This document shows positions 49,897-58,628 of a stretch of DNA of 64,000 nucleotides, one piece after another (position 1 is the stretch's first letter; each line of letters opens with the position of its first letter). The notes under the pieces were generated by a model that was given only the letters and a program-made list of their open reading frames with translations, did not search any database and was not told where the DNA came from. The stretch lies in contig OZ244957.1 of NCBI GenBank assembly GCA_965222535.1, positions 1,612,001 through 1,676,000 on the forward strand, written 5' to 3'. This DNA comes from G965222535 sp965222535 (lineage in GTDB: Bacteria; Pseudomonadota; Gammaproteobacteria; HK1). A program made the position numbers and the translations under genes.

Positions 49897-50136
49897 ATGA
49901 CTGGCTACCCTAGAGCTTTGATCCTGACGCATAGCTTAGCATTGCTAGGCGTTATCAGGTCATCGCGCTACAACCAACCCAGCGGCATTGAACAGATAAA
50001 AACGCTTGCTTGGCAAGTTCCCCCAGAAGTTAATGATTGCACTATAATCTGGCTCTTACGTGACTTACTCGCCAAACATCCAATTGCCCCTGCTCGGGTC
50101 ATTATTAACACCGATAATGAATTCGTAAAGTGTTGA
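49897..50136 (+). CDS. 79-residue ORF ending inside a MITE remnant
   Basis: MTGYPRALILTHSLALLGVI, RSSRYNQPSGIEQIKTLAWQ, VPPEVNDCTIIWLLRDLLAK and onward; the last ~12 residues (INTDNEFVKC) are encoded by the MITE copy at 50097. The family is not recognised. The preceding part could be the beginning of a real gene cut by the MITE, or a chance frame. No clear ribosome site. Confidence 0.3.
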   Translation: MTGYPRALILTHSLALLGVIRSSRYNQPSGIEQIKTLAWQVPPEVNDCTIIWLLRDLLAKHPIAPARVIINTDNEFVKC

Positions 50137-50204
50137 TATTCATGGATATTATTTTTCGTACCAGAACACAAAGATACCGCGGATGACGTATTGCGAAACC
50201 ATCC
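50097..50204 (-). mobile_element. MITE copy 4 (truncated)
   Basis: TCATTATTAACACCGATAAT, GAATTCGTAAAGTGTTGATA, TTCATGGATATTATTTTTCG, TACCAGAACACAAAGATA and the end TATTGCGAAACCATC match copy 2 at 17913 in the same orientation. The other terminal repeat is missing. Confidence 0.75.
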
Positions 50205-50290
50205 TTAACTTGATTAGAGTGTGGTTTTTTTACCATCGCCTTTATGAGAGCAACGCATTATAATACAATGGTTTGGATGGGATGAAGGGT

Positions 50291-50326
50291 GGCCTCGAAA
50301 AACTGGCTTTGCTGGCTTTTCGAGGC
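50291..50326. repeat. CTCGAAAA hairpin, copy B6
   Basis: GGCCTCGAAAAACTGGCTTT, GCTGGCTTTTCGAGGC. The stretch 50205-50658 contains this hairpin and no supported gene before the cytochrome. Confidence 0.65.
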
Positions 50327-50658
50327 GTCCTGTTATGTTATGCTGTTATACTCGGTAAAATGTATATTAATCAACAGCTTAAGAAATTTTTCATAGCACC
50401 TCATCCCCCACACCTCGATCTTTTTCAGGTTTTTTTTGAGGCTTCTATGAAGAATATGCCTGTAATGAGGTACCTGCTATCTTTGCAACCAACACTGACC
50501 CTCGCTTAGTCTGGAGGGGTGATTAAAATCAAATCGCGGCCCAAGCAATATCGGTAACCGTTATTCTCACGATGCCAACTGGCGGCGTAATCCGCCCAGA
50601 GTTTTTCAGCACATCTCCAGCAACCATTCCTCCCATAATCCGTAAAAGAGAGCGCATT

Positions 50659-50982
50659 ATGCTTATTAACACAGCTCGGGCTATTGCCATCATGGTTACT
50701 ATCAGTGCCTCAATGATCGCTGCTACGGCGCACGCCGCCGATGTCGCCGAGGGGAAAGTCAAATCCGCGATCTGCGCCGCTTGCCACGGCAAGGATGGTA
50801 ACAGCAGCAACCCATTGTGGCCGAAACTGGCTGGACAACATGCCGCTTATCTGGCTAAACAGATGCGTGCGTTCCGCGCCGGCGAGCGTTTAGACCCTAT
50901 CATGGGGCCGATGATGGTTGGTTCCAGCGATGAAGATATCGAAAATCTTGCTGCTTACTATAGCTCTCTGAAGCAAAAATAA
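50659..50982 (+). CDS. Small class I c-type cytochrome (c553/c5-like)
   Basis: 107 residues. Signal peptide (AIAIMVTISASMIAATAHA, cut near residue 26), then SAICAACHGKDGNSSNPLWP with the heme-binding CxxCH (CAACH), and PIMGPMMVGSSDEDIENLAA supplying the distal Met, ending AYYSSLKQK. A monoheme periplasmic electron carrier. GAGAG lies six bases upstream of the ATG. dsbD follows 600 bp later; thiol reduction by DsbD serves cytochrome c maturation in general, so the pairing is sensible but not proven as an operon. Confidence 0.93.
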   Translation: MLINTARAIAIMVTISASMIAATAHAADVAEGKVKSAICAACHGKDGNSSNPLWPKLAGQHAAYLAKQMRAFRAGERLDPIMGPMMVGSSDEDIENLAAYYSSLKQK

Positions 50983-51247
50983 GCGATCATGGTGTACTCT
51001 CGAGCACTGCTCGCGCCACATCCCGTGGTTGGCGGTGCCTTCAACTGGTGCATCAGCATAACCAAAGCACTATACTTGTAATTCTTCAAGATGCGTGATT
51101 GAACGCGTTGCTAGATGCGTGCGTGGGAATTCCCCCTCTCCCTCTGGGAGATGACCGAGGAGCATGGGTTATGACTGGGTGCCGTGCATTTTGCGCAGCC
51201 AAGCCTTTGGGAATGCTTCCGGCGGTGTCTCTGGAATTGGCGGGCAT

Positions 51248-51360
51248 GTTGGTGCCGTTTCGCGGATCGAGAGGCCAGTGAATGGCACGCCGCTGGCGCT
51301 CCTAATTAAAAATTAACACGATACTCCCTTCCCCAAACCCCTATCCCCAACAAGGTCTTG
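51248..51360 (+). repeat. Dispersed repeat C, copy C4 (partial)
   Basis: TTGGTGCCGTTTCGCGGATC, GAGAGGCCAGTGAATGGCAC, GCCGCTGGCGCTCCTAATTA, AAAATTAACACGATACTCCC, TTCCCCAAA. A reversed D-like core (GATGCTCTGGGATAGCTTCG) follows at about 51398. The gap 50983-51591 holds only such repeats. Confidence 0.5.
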
Positions 51361-51488
51361 GCTTTGCCTTGACACCGTGCGTTTTGCGCTGTTTGATGCT
51401 CTGGGATAGCTTCGTTTATTGCTTCTGGCGGTAGTAAGGATTGGTTATAGCCCCTTCCTCCATCTCTAAGTAGCATGAGTATATAGGT

Positions 51489-51587
51489 GGGGCTTGTCTA
51501 TTGGTGAAATGATTATAAATCAATGGCTTATGTTACAGATCAGCGCGCCCCTTCGCTACCCCCATCCCAGAAAAGTATTTCGAGGCC
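51489..51587 (+). repeat. Dispersed repeat A, copy A5, directly upstream of dsbD
   Basis: GGGGCTTGTCTATTGGTGAA, ATGATTATAAATCAATGGCT, TATGTTACAG, CCCCTTCGCTACCCCCATCC, AAGTATTTCGAGGCC. Its right end supplies the GAGG that lies in front of the dsbD start codon. Confidence 0.75.
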
Positions 51588-51591
51588 ATCT

Positions 51592-53520
51592 ATGGTGAGT
51601 GCTATTGGCGGACCCAAGCAACTGCTAGTTTGCGGGGTGTTGATTGCAGTCCTTGGGGGACTGCCCGCCGTGCTTCTGGCGCAAACCGGCAGCGCTGACC
51701 CGATCACTGATCTACTGCGTCTGGATGGCGACACAAGCACTGCCAGTGGCGATTTCCTTGAGGTCGATCAGGCCTTTGTCGCACGCGCTGAAGTGCTTGC
51801 CAACGATAACGTAGCGGTGCACTGGGATATCGCCGATGGTTATTATCTGTACCGCCAACACTTCGACTTCGCGCTCAATGGTCACACAAACGCCATAGCC
51901 TCTGTTGCACTGCCCGTTGGGGAAGTTAAGCACGATCCCTATTTCGGCCAGGTAGAGGTTTACCATCAGCGCGTCGCAGCTCGCATCGTATTGCAACGCC
52001 CGTTGATGGTAGCCATGCCGCTGATGCTTAGCGTGCGTTATCAGGGCTGCGCCGAAATCGGCTTGTGTTACCCCCCGATCAGCAAACAGTTCGCGCTATC
52101 GCTGCCGGCAACTTTTGTCGTGGGTGCAGCGTTGGCACCTGCCGACAATGGAACGTTCAGCGAGACCGCGTTATCAGCCCCTGATCGCCTCACCCTATTG
52201 CTGCGGGAAAGCAGTTTATTAACCATTGCGTTGAGCTTCTTCGGGTTTGGGCTGTTGTTGGCGTTCACCCCTTGCGTGCTGCCTATGGCACCGATCCTGT
52301 CCAGCATTATTATCGGTGACGGCAAGCGTTGCAGCACCACCAAAGCCTTCGGCTTGTCCGCGGTGTTTGTGCTGGCAATGGCGCTTACCTACACCGCTGC
52401 TGGCGTAGTTACGGCCACATTCGGTGCTAATTTGTCGGCGATGCTGCAAACCCCGTTGCTGTTATCGATGGTGGCTGCGGTACTTGGCCTGTTGGCATTG
52501 TCCTTGTTCAGCGGCTATTCCCTTAGCCTCCCAGTCGCTTGGCGGGAAGGGTTGGCGGCGCTTAGCAACCGTCAACGCGGCGGGACGTGGCTGGGGGTCG
52601 CTGTGATGGGGGTGCTGTCGGCGTTGGTCATCGGTCCTTGCATATCGGCACCGCTTGTCGCGGCGCTGCTGATTATCGGTCAGAGTGGGGATCAAGTGCT
52701 TGGGGCGATCGCGTTGTTTGCCTTGGGGCTGGGGATGGGAGCGCCGCTGCTATTGCTCGGTACTGCGGCGGGGCGCTTGCTGCCACGCAGTGGGCGCTGG
52801 ATGGTAGTGATCCAAAACTTGTTTGGGGTATTATTGCTGGCGCTGGCGATCATCATCCTAGAGCGCATTATCCCTGGTCAGGTGGTGCTGCTGCTGTGGG
52901 CTTTATTGCTGATCGTGACGGCGATATACATGGGTGCACTGGATGCGATCGCCAGCGGTGCCAGTCATTGGCGACGCTTGGCGAAAGGCAGTGGATTTGT
53001 GATGCTGTTATACGGCGCGATTCTGATCATTGGCGCTGCGAGCGGCGCCAATGATCCGCTGCAACCTCTGGCGCAATTGAACGTCATCCCTGCCAGTGAT
53101 AAGCAGCTCCAGTTTCGCACCGTCAAGGGAATCCGCGAGATGCAGATGGCGTTGCAACAAGCGGCGGTCGCTGGTCGTCTGACAATGCTTAAATACGATG
53201 CGGATTGGTGCAGCAGTTGTAAACAACTGGAACGCAATACATTGGCTGACGCGACAGTACAACAGAGCCTCCAAGCGATGACCCTGCTGCGAGCAGACGT
53301 TACCGCCAATGATCGCCATGACCGGGCATTGCTGAAGCACTATGCGTTGTATGGTCCACCGGCGATTTTGTTCTTTGACGCCAACGGTAAGGAATTGCGT
53401 CAGCACCGCGTCATCGGTTACATGCCAGCGCCGAGCTTTCTACAGATCGTCCACCAAGTCCTCAATAATAAAGGAACAGCAACGGTGCCACCGCTGAAGG
53501 CGGCGCAGATCGAGCTATGA
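51592..53520 (+). CDS. dsbD: Thiol:disulfide interchange protein DsbD
   Basis: 642 residues from the ATG at 51592; an upstream in-frame extension falls in the A5 repeat. Carries electrons from cytosolic thioredoxin to periplasmic thiol-disulfide partners. Domain order: signal peptide; periplasmic alpha domain with the Cys pair in YQGCAEIGLCYPPISK; eight-helix membrane domain with FTPCVLPMAPILSSII and VIGPCISAPLVAALLI (the two redox cysteines); C-terminal thioredoxin-like domain with KYDADWCSSCKQLERNT. All three cysteine pairs are intact. Confidence 0.96.
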   Translation: MVSAIGGPKQLLVCGVLIAVLGGLPAVLLAQTGSADPITDLLRLDGDTSTASGDFLEVDQAFVARAEVLANDNVAVHWDIADGYYLYRQHFDFALNGHTNAIASVALPVGEVKHDPYFGQVEVYHQRVAARIVLQRPLMVAMPLMLSVRYQGCAEIGLCYPPISKQFALSLPATFVVGAALAPADNGTFSETALSAPDRLTLLLRESSLLTIALSFFGFGLLLAFTPCVLPMAPILSSIIIGDGKRCSTTKAFGLSAVFVLAMALTYTAAGVVTATFGANLSAMLQTPLLLSMVAAVLGLLALSLFSGYSLSLPVAWREGLAALSNRQRGGTWLGVAVMGVLSALVIGPCISAPLVAALLIIGQSGDQVLGAIALFALGLGMGAPLLLLGTAAGRLLPRSGRWMVVIQNLFGVLLLALAIIILERIIPGQVVLLLWALLLIVTAIYMGALDAIASGASHWRRLAKGSGFVMLLYGAILIIGAASGANDPLQPLAQLNVIPASDKQLQFRTVKGIREMQMALQQAAVAGRLTMLKYDADWCSSCKQLERNTLADATVQQSLQAMTLLRADVTANDRHDRALLKHYALYGPPAILFFDANGKELRQHRVIGYMPAPSFLQIVHQVLNNKGTATVPPLKAAQIEL

Positions 53521-53570
53521 ATGCTCACGCAACGGCGCTGCGATCGGGTGTTGACGCTGAAAGATACTAC

Positions 53571-53726
53571 GGGGTTTGTCTATGGGGGGAAGATTCCTTC
53601 CAACAATTATTTCATGGTGCCGTTGACCGGCTTTGCCGATCAGCGAACGGCGTACCGCCGGTGCCCCTAAATTGAAAATAAAACAATCCCTTCCCGCCAA
53701 ATCCTTGAGGTTTTTAGATGTTGCCC
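53571..53726 (+). repeat. Dispersed repeat C, copy C3
   Basis: GGGGTTTGTCTATGGGGGGA, AGATTCCTTCCAACAATTAT, TTCATGGTGCCGTTGACCGG, GATCAGCGAACGGCG, AAAATAAAACAATCCCTTCC, CTTGAGGTTTTTAGATGTTG. It fills the gap between dsbD and the pilin fragment. Confidence 0.75.
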
Positions 53727-53727
53727 T

Positions 53728-53844
53728 ATGATGAAACCACCGCATAGCGGTATGACACTCCTGCAACTGCTGATGGCGCTTGCCATTTTGGGGATCGTAC
53801 TGACCATTGGGTTAGAGTTATACTTACGCCTTATCCACGTATGA
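53728..53844 (+). pseudogene. Type IV prepilin-like N-terminal fragment
   Basis: 38 codons: MMKPPHSGMTLLQLLMALAI and then LGIVLTIGLELYLRLIHV, then stop. This is the prepilin peptidase site G-M/F-T-L-x-x-L and hydrophobic helix of type IV pilins and minor pseudopilins, except that the conserved Glu at +5 is Gln, and the globular domain is missing. A cut-off minor pilin gene is the best explanation; a C-type repeat lies immediately upstream. Confidence 0.6.
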
Positions 53845-53931
53845 TGGCACCGCAGTCAAGGCGACCGACTGCTAGGCGGTCAGTTTTTTCAGTTGCCTGC
53901 ACGGCGCTCTTCAGCGTGTTGTTTTTGACGT

Positions 53932-54007
53932 GGGGTCGTAGCTCAGTTGGCAGAGCGGTACGTTCGCAATGTACAGGTCGGCGGTTCGATCCCGCCCGGC
54001 TCCACCA
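53932..54007 (+). tRNA. tRNA-Ala (anticodon CGC)
   Basis: 76 bases with encoded CCA. Acceptor GGGGTCG/CGGCTCC includes the G3-U70 pair that marks alanine tRNA; anticodon stem GTACG/TGTAC with loop TTCGCAA (CGC, reads GCG); T arm GGCGG-TTCGATC-CCGCC; discriminator A. Expected for a GC-rich genome. Followed after 190 bases by tRNA-Arg. Confidence 0.95.
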
Positions 54008-54197
54008 CAGCTTGAAAAACACAGGAAAGCGTCAGTAACGCGCAGCGAAACAACATCCACTCCAATACAATCTGACCGCCGCCTCTCGCCGCAAGACATA
54101 CCCCATCATCAACTTGCTTGGATTGGACTCCCTAGCATCATTTAACCCCTTGGGGAACCTCGAAAAACCCATGAGGGCCCCCCTCTGTGCTTTCATG

Positions 54198-54271
54198 GCC
54201 CCGGTAGCTCATCAGGATAGAGCGTCCGCCTCCTAAGCGGAAGGTAACAGGTTCGAGTCCTGTTCGGGGCG
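54198..54271 (+). tRNA. tRNA-Arg (anticodon CCT)
   Basis: 74 bases. Acceptor GCCCCGG/TCGGGGC, D arm GCTC...GAGC, anticodon stem TCCGC/GCGGA with loop CTCCTAA (CCT, reads AGG), T arm ACAGG-TTCGAGT-CCTGT, discriminator G. Unlike the other two tRNAs here, CCA is not encoded (CTCCA follows), so it must be added enzymatically. Confidence 0.94.
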
Positions 54272-54350
54272 CTCCAGATGCCTTACCCAGCAGTGCCCTG
54301 TCGGCTATCCAGCGGCTGACTGAAATAGCGCTAAGCGTAGCAGAAACACC

Positions 54351-55259
54351 ATGCTTCCCGAGGACTATCCGCGATTGTCGCTGTCCGACCGATGGTACCT
54401 GCTGCGGCAAACGGTGTACCCCAAACGCTTGTTATCGATGCTGGTACATGGGATAACGCGGATCCACTTGGGTTTCTGGAAAAACTGGATGATAAGTCGT
54501 TTTATCCAGATCTATCAGGTCAATATGGATCACGCACAGTATTCACGACCAGAGGACTACGAGCATTTCAATGCGTTTTTCACCCGCGCGCTGAAACCGT
54601 CTGCGCGTCCGTTGGCGCTGCATCAGCAACATATCATCAGCCCGGTTGACGGAACGCTGAGTCAGTTCGGTCGCATTGATAACGGCTATTTTATCCAGGC
54701 CAAAGGGCGCTACTACAGCGCGCAAGCGCTATTGGGTGGCGATCCCAAGTTGGCACAGTTGTTCCATCGCGGCAGCTACCTGACGCTGTATCTCGCGCCG
54801 CGTGACTATCACCGCGTGCATATGCCGTGTAGCGGCACGCTGCAGCAGATGATCCACATCCCGGGCTCCCTGTTCAGTGTGTCACCGCGTGCGATGTGCA
54901 CGGTGGGGCAGTTGTTCACGCGGAATGAACGCGTCGTTTCTTTATTCGGCGCTGATTCTGGAACGATGGCGATCGTGCTGATCGGGGCGGTATGCGTTGG
55001 TTGTATCGAGCACACATGGCATGGCGTGGTTACTTCGCCGCGCAAACATGCGTTGCAGCATTGGCGATACCCCGCAGATGCTGCCCCAGAGCTTTTGCAA
55101 GGCGAAGAGATGGGGCGCTTTAATATGGGCTCTACGGTGGTATTGCTGTTCAGTTCGGAGCAGGTTAGCTGGCTCTCGCCCCTGCGTGCTGGTCAGGCGC
55201 TATCCATGGGGGAAGCTGTCGGTGCTGTGGCTGGCGGTGATAAGCTGACCAGCGGATAA
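54351..55259 (+). CDS. psd: Phosphatidylserine decarboxylase proenzyme
   Basis: 302 residues. Makes phosphatidylethanolamine at the inner membrane; cleaves itself to create a pyruvoyl group. Seen: YEHFNAFFTRALKPSARPL, ISPVDGTLSQFGRI, YLTLYLAPRDYHRVHMPCSG, HIPGSLFSVSP and the cleavage region EEMGRFNMGSTVVLLF with the Gly-Ser of the (L/M)GST motif. The N-terminus keeps LSDRWYLLRQTVYPKRLLSM. Catalytic residues look intact. It follows tRNA-Arg by 80 bases. Confidence 0.95.
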   Translation: MLPEDYPRLSLSDRWYLLRQTVYPKRLLSMLVHGITRIHLGFWKNWMISRFIQIYQVNMDHAQYSRPEDYEHFNAFFTRALKPSARPLALHQQHIISPVDGTLSQFGRIDNGYFIQAKGRYYSAQALLGGDPKLAQLFHRGSYLTLYLAPRDYHRVHMPCSGTLQQMIHIPGSLFSVSPRAMCTVGQLFTRNERVVSLFGADSGTMAIVLIGAVCVGCIEHTWHGVVTSPRKHALQHWRYPADAAPELLQGEEMGRFNMGSTVVLLFSSEQVSWLSPLRAGQALSMGEAVGAVAGGDKLTSG

Positions 55260-55614
55260 GCCATGTTGCAGCCACCCGCCAAGTACTACCCGTTGCTGAA
55301 TACCGCTGATTCCACGGCATCGCACACGGCCTGACAAGAATACCTCTTTGAGTCTATACAACCATTTTGGCACTTAACATCTGATCATAGCTTGCTTTTG
55401 GCTGACAGGCGTTATCAGCTTTGTGTCGGCATTACTGCTTAGGGCTTGCATTCAAGGCATTGGATATTTGCTGCTGCATGGGATAAGGTTGCATCCGACG
55501 GGTTCGGCAGTTCAGAGGGGAGGCAGCCTTCCCAAACATGCAAGAGGCTTTAACTGACGCCTGTTTGTCCTCACCACATCAACGCTGTAGCGAAACCATA
55601 GCGAGAGAAAATCA
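55260..55614. other. 355-bp gene-free stretch upstream of tmm
   Basis: No ORF, tRNA or copy of the dispersed repeats recognised. It must contain the tmm promoter; no convincing -35/-10 pair was found by eye. Confidence 0.4.
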
Positions 55615-56973
55615 ATGCCCCCACGAGTCGCTGTCATTGGTGCTGGCCCCAGTGGGCTTGCACAACTCAGAGCCTTTCAATCGGCTAAGCAGAAAGGTGC
55701 AACCATCCCTGAAGCCGTCTGTTTTGAAAAACAGAACGACTGGGGTGGGCTATGGAACTATTCGTGGAGGACCGGTGCCGATAAAAACGGAGAAGGGGTT
55801 CATTGCAGCATGTATCGCTATTTATGGTCGAACGGGCCGAAGGAAGGGCTGGAATTCGCCGACTATTCTTTTGCGGAACATTTCGGGCGTGCGATCGCCT
55901 CTTATCCACCGCGTGCGGTGCTCTACGACTATATTATCGGGCGGGTACAAAAAGCCGATGTCCGTCAAGGGATCCGGTTTAATACGACGGTGCGCCGGGT
56001 AATCTTCGATAACGCCAGTGAGCGGTTTTGGGTTACTGTCGAAGACCACAGCAAGGAAACTGAATATACCGAAGCGTTTGATTATGTGGTGGTCGCCACG
56101 GGGCATTTTTCGACACCCAATGTCCCCCAATTTGAAGGCTTTCAGGCCTTCAACGGGCGCATCCTGCACGCCCATGATTTTCGCGACGCGCTGGAGTTCA
56201 AAGATAAGGATATTCTGATTATAGGCACCTCGTACTCGGCTGAAGATATCGGATCGCAGTGTTGGAAATACGGCTGTCGCTCGGTTACGGTATCCCACCG
56301 TACCGCAGCAATGGGATATGACTGGCCCGATAACTGGAAGGAGGTGCCGCTCCTGACCGAAGTCAAAAACAATACCTGCACCTTTAAGGATGGCTCTCAA
56401 ACCGATGTCGATGCGATCATCTTATGCACGGGATACCTACACTATTTCCCGTTTATGGAGGAGAAGCTCAAACTCAGAACCAACAACCACTTGTATCCAG
56501 TCAATCTCTATAACGGCGTGGTATGGGTCGCCAATCCAAAATGTATGTATCTGGGTATGCAGGATCAGTGGTACACCTTCAACATGTTTGACGCCCAGGC
56601 CTGGTATGCTCGTGACCTGATAATGGGGCGCTTGGCACTTCCTCCGGCAGAGCAAATGTACGCCGACATTGAGAACTGGCGAGCCCGCGAGGATGCGTTG
56701 CCAGACGATTACGCTGCGATTGAATTTCAAGGCAACTATACCGATCACTTGGTGCAGATGACCGATTACCCGAGATTTGACATCACCAGCTCCAACAAGG
56801 CTTTTTTTGAATGGAAAAAGTATAAAAAACAAGGCATTATGACCTTCCGCGACCACGGTCATAAATCCGCTATGGATGGCATCGTCGCGCCTCCCCACCA
56901 CACCGCGTGGGCTGATGCCTTGGATGACTCGATGGAGAGTTATCTGCAAACTGAAGCGTCTGCAACGGATTGA
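55615..56973 (+). CDS. tmm: Trimethylamine monooxygenase (flavin-containing monooxygenase)
   Basis: 452 residues. Oxidises trimethylamine to trimethylamine N-oxide using NADPH, FAD and O2. FAD motif VAVIGAGPSGLAQLRAFQSA; GGLWNYSWRTG; the long Tmm-specific stretch MYRYLWSNGPKEGLEFADYS; the FMO identifying motif region YVVVATGHFSTPNVPQFEGF; NADPH motif ILIIGTSYSAEDIGSQCWKY; LCTGYLHYFPF; and YLGMQDQWYTFNMFDAQAWY. The last two and NKAFFEWKKYKK, IMTFRDHGHKS closely match marine bacterial Tmm. First gene of a cluster with an amino-acid-type ABC transporter. GAGAG precedes the ATG. Confidence 0.93.
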   Translation: MPPRVAVIGAGPSGLAQLRAFQSAKQKGATIPEAVCFEKQNDWGGLWNYSWRTGADKNGEGVHCSMYRYLWSNGPKEGLEFADYSFAEHFGRAIASYPPRAVLYDYIIGRVQKADVRQGIRFNTTVRRVIFDNASERFWVTVEDHSKETEYTEAFDYVVVATGHFSTPNVPQFEGFQAFNGRILHAHDFRDALEFKDKDILIIGTSYSAEDIGSQCWKYGCRSVTVSHRTAAMGYDWPDNWKEVPLLTEVKNNTCTFKDGSQTDVDAIILCTGYLHYFPFMEEKLKLRTNNHLYPVNLYNGVVWVANPKCMYLGMQDQWYTFNMFDAQAWYARDLIMGRLALPPAEQMYADIENWRAREDALPDDYAAIEFQGNYTDHLVQMTDYPRFDITSSNKAFFEWKKYKKQGIMTFRDHGHKSAMDGIVAPPHHTAWADALDDSMESYLQTEASATD

Positions 56974-57082
56974 TACCCTGCTGGGGCGCTCAATACCCAA
57001 CCGCTATTATCCCATAGCGGATTTTCCACTGGCTATACACGCTGGAACACCCGACCATTAACACATCAACAGGAGTGCCCCT

Positions 57083-58351
57083 ATGAAGATCAGCCGTAGA
57101 GATCTACTAAAAACCGCTGCCGCCGGCGCAGCCATGACAAGCGCGGGTGGGTTGTCGCCCCAATTGCTGGCGGCTAATTACAAGACGGTCAGGCTCGGCA
57201 TGAACATTCCCATGACCGGTGACTATGCCCCTTGGGGGCTGCCGGGATTGTACGGTTGCCAAATTGTCGCTGACGATCTGAACGCCGCCGGAGGGGTTTC
57301 GATCGGCGGTGATCGCTATCACATTGAAATGGTCGCTTACGATCACGCCTATGACACCGAGAAGGCGGTTCAGGGTTATAAGAAACTGGTGTTAGAAGAC
57401 GAGGTGAAGATGGTGATGATGCTGGGTGGCTCAACTGTCGCCTCAGTGCTGCCATGGGCGCGGCGCAAAAAGATGCTGACCACCACCTTACTGCCCAGTG
57501 ATATTACCCCCGCATCCGATTATTTGATCGCCACATGTGAATCACATCCACTGTATAACGTAACAGGCGTGGAATGGTTAGCCGCCAATTATCCTCGGGC
57601 TAAAACCGCCGTAATCGTTACCAACAATGATGCCGAGTATGGGTTGCAGTCGGTCGCCACCTATAAGGCAGCCTTTGAAGTCGCTGGGATCCGCGTCGTT
57701 GATGTTAACTTGCATGGTTTTGACATCACCGATTTCGCCCCTATTGTTAGCTCAGTATTGGCCAAAAAGCCCGATATTTTCTGTATGGCGACCAGCTTTT
57801 ATGTCACTCCTTTGATGGAGCAACTATATCACCAGGGGTTTGCGGGCAAGATCATCTCCTGCACACTGGATTATTATGATGAGATCATCGCCAAGACGAG
57901 TCAGGAATTTGTCAACGGAACCATCTTTCAGTTCCCTGATTTTGATGATCCAGCCCTTGACAGCCCCGGGATCAACTTTCCTAACCCCGCCGATTTCGAT
58001 GCCAAATTTCGGCGTGCGCACCCCAATGACTGGTCAGCGGTGTCGTGGGAATACCCGGCCATTTTGCTCAATTGGCTGGAAGGCGCAAAAGCCGCCGGCA
58101 GCGTTGAGCCTACGGCTGTGTTGAACGCATTGAAATCGCAATCTCGGCCTGACTTCGTCTTCGGCGACGGCAGATGGTGGGGTAGCGAGCTGTGGGGGCT
58201 GGATAATGCCGTGGTGGGCCGCTGGCCCGTGGTAGTCATTGAAAACGGCAAGGCGCGAATCCAAGAATACGGCAGCGTTTCCGGCTGGCTTAAGCGCAAT
58301 CAGGCGGTGCTCATCAAGCACATGAAGGCAATGGGCTTGAGAACAGTCTGA
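57083..58351 (+). CDS. ABC transporter substrate-binding protein, HAAT/Liv type, Tat-exported
   Basis: 422 residues; AGGAG lies seven bases before the ATG. The signal peptide carries a twin-arginine motif (SRRDLLKTAAAGAAM) and ends near LLAA. The mature part is a type I periplasmic binding fold of the branched-chain amino acid family: VRLGMNIPMTGDYAPWGLPG, GCQIVADDLNAAGGV, VMMLGGSTVASVLPWARRKK, KTAVIVTNNDAEYGLQSVAT, DFAPIVSSVLAKKPDIFC. The substrate is not readable; position behind tmm suggests a methylated amine or a related nitrogen compound. The Tat route is unusual but known for such proteins. Confidence 0.85.
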   Translation: MKISRRDLLKTAAAGAAMTSAGGLSPQLLAANYKTVRLGMNIPMTGDYAPWGLPGLYGCQIVADDLNAAGGVSIGGDRYHIEMVAYDHAYDTEKAVQGYKKLVLEDEVKMVMMLGGSTVASVLPWARRKKMLTTTLLPSDITPASDYLIATCESHPLYNVTGVEWLAANYPRAKTAVIVTNNDAEYGLQSVATYKAAFEVAGIRVVDVNLHGFDITDFAPIVSSVLAKKPDIFCMATSFYVTPLMEQLYHQGFAGKIISCTLDYYDEIIAKTSQEFVNGTIFQFPDFDDPALDSPGINFPNPADFDAKFRRAHPNDWSAVSWEYPAILLNWLEGAKAAGSVEPTAVLNALKSQSRPDFVFGDGRWWGSELWGLDNAVVGRWPVVVIENGKARIQEYGSVSGWLKRNQAVLIKHMKAMGLRTV

Positions 58352-58417
58352 GTTTGAAGGTAATTGACTGTTGTAAGGGGGTTTATTACACCTCAGCCTG
58401 CCAGATATTCTCGCGGG

Positions 58418-58515
58418 AACCTCGAAAACCGCAACGGGATGGGGGGCTAGGGGAGGGACATGATTCCCTATAACGTAAATCGTTGATTTATAACCCCTTC
58501 CTCCAAGACAGTACC
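58418..58515 (-). repeat. Dispersed repeat A, copy A6
   Basis: Minus strand: TTGGAGGAAGGGGTTATAAA, TCAACGATTTACGTTATAGG, GAATCATGTCCCTCCCCTAG, CCCCCCATCCCGTTGCGG, TTTTCGAGG. It lies between the binding protein gene and the first permease, in tandem with A7. Confidence 0.8.
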
Positions 58516-58628
58516 CCCCTTGGCGGTAAATCACCTGACCAACGGGCAAAAGTGCGATCACCGCAAACAGCAAGGGTACGTCGCGCCCTTGCTGTTTGCT
58601 TTCTGCAAAGAAACAAAACCCGCAGAGA

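Noticed and set aside
10834..50326. Dispersed CTCGAAAA hairpins as a possible CRISPR array
   Set aside because: Copies are kilobases apart, differ in arms and loops, and there are no regular spacers or cas genes.
50273..50509. 78-codon frame upstream of the cytochrome c gene
   Set aside because: Its first third is the B6 hairpin, and the rest resembles no protein; likely a chance frame in repeat DNA.
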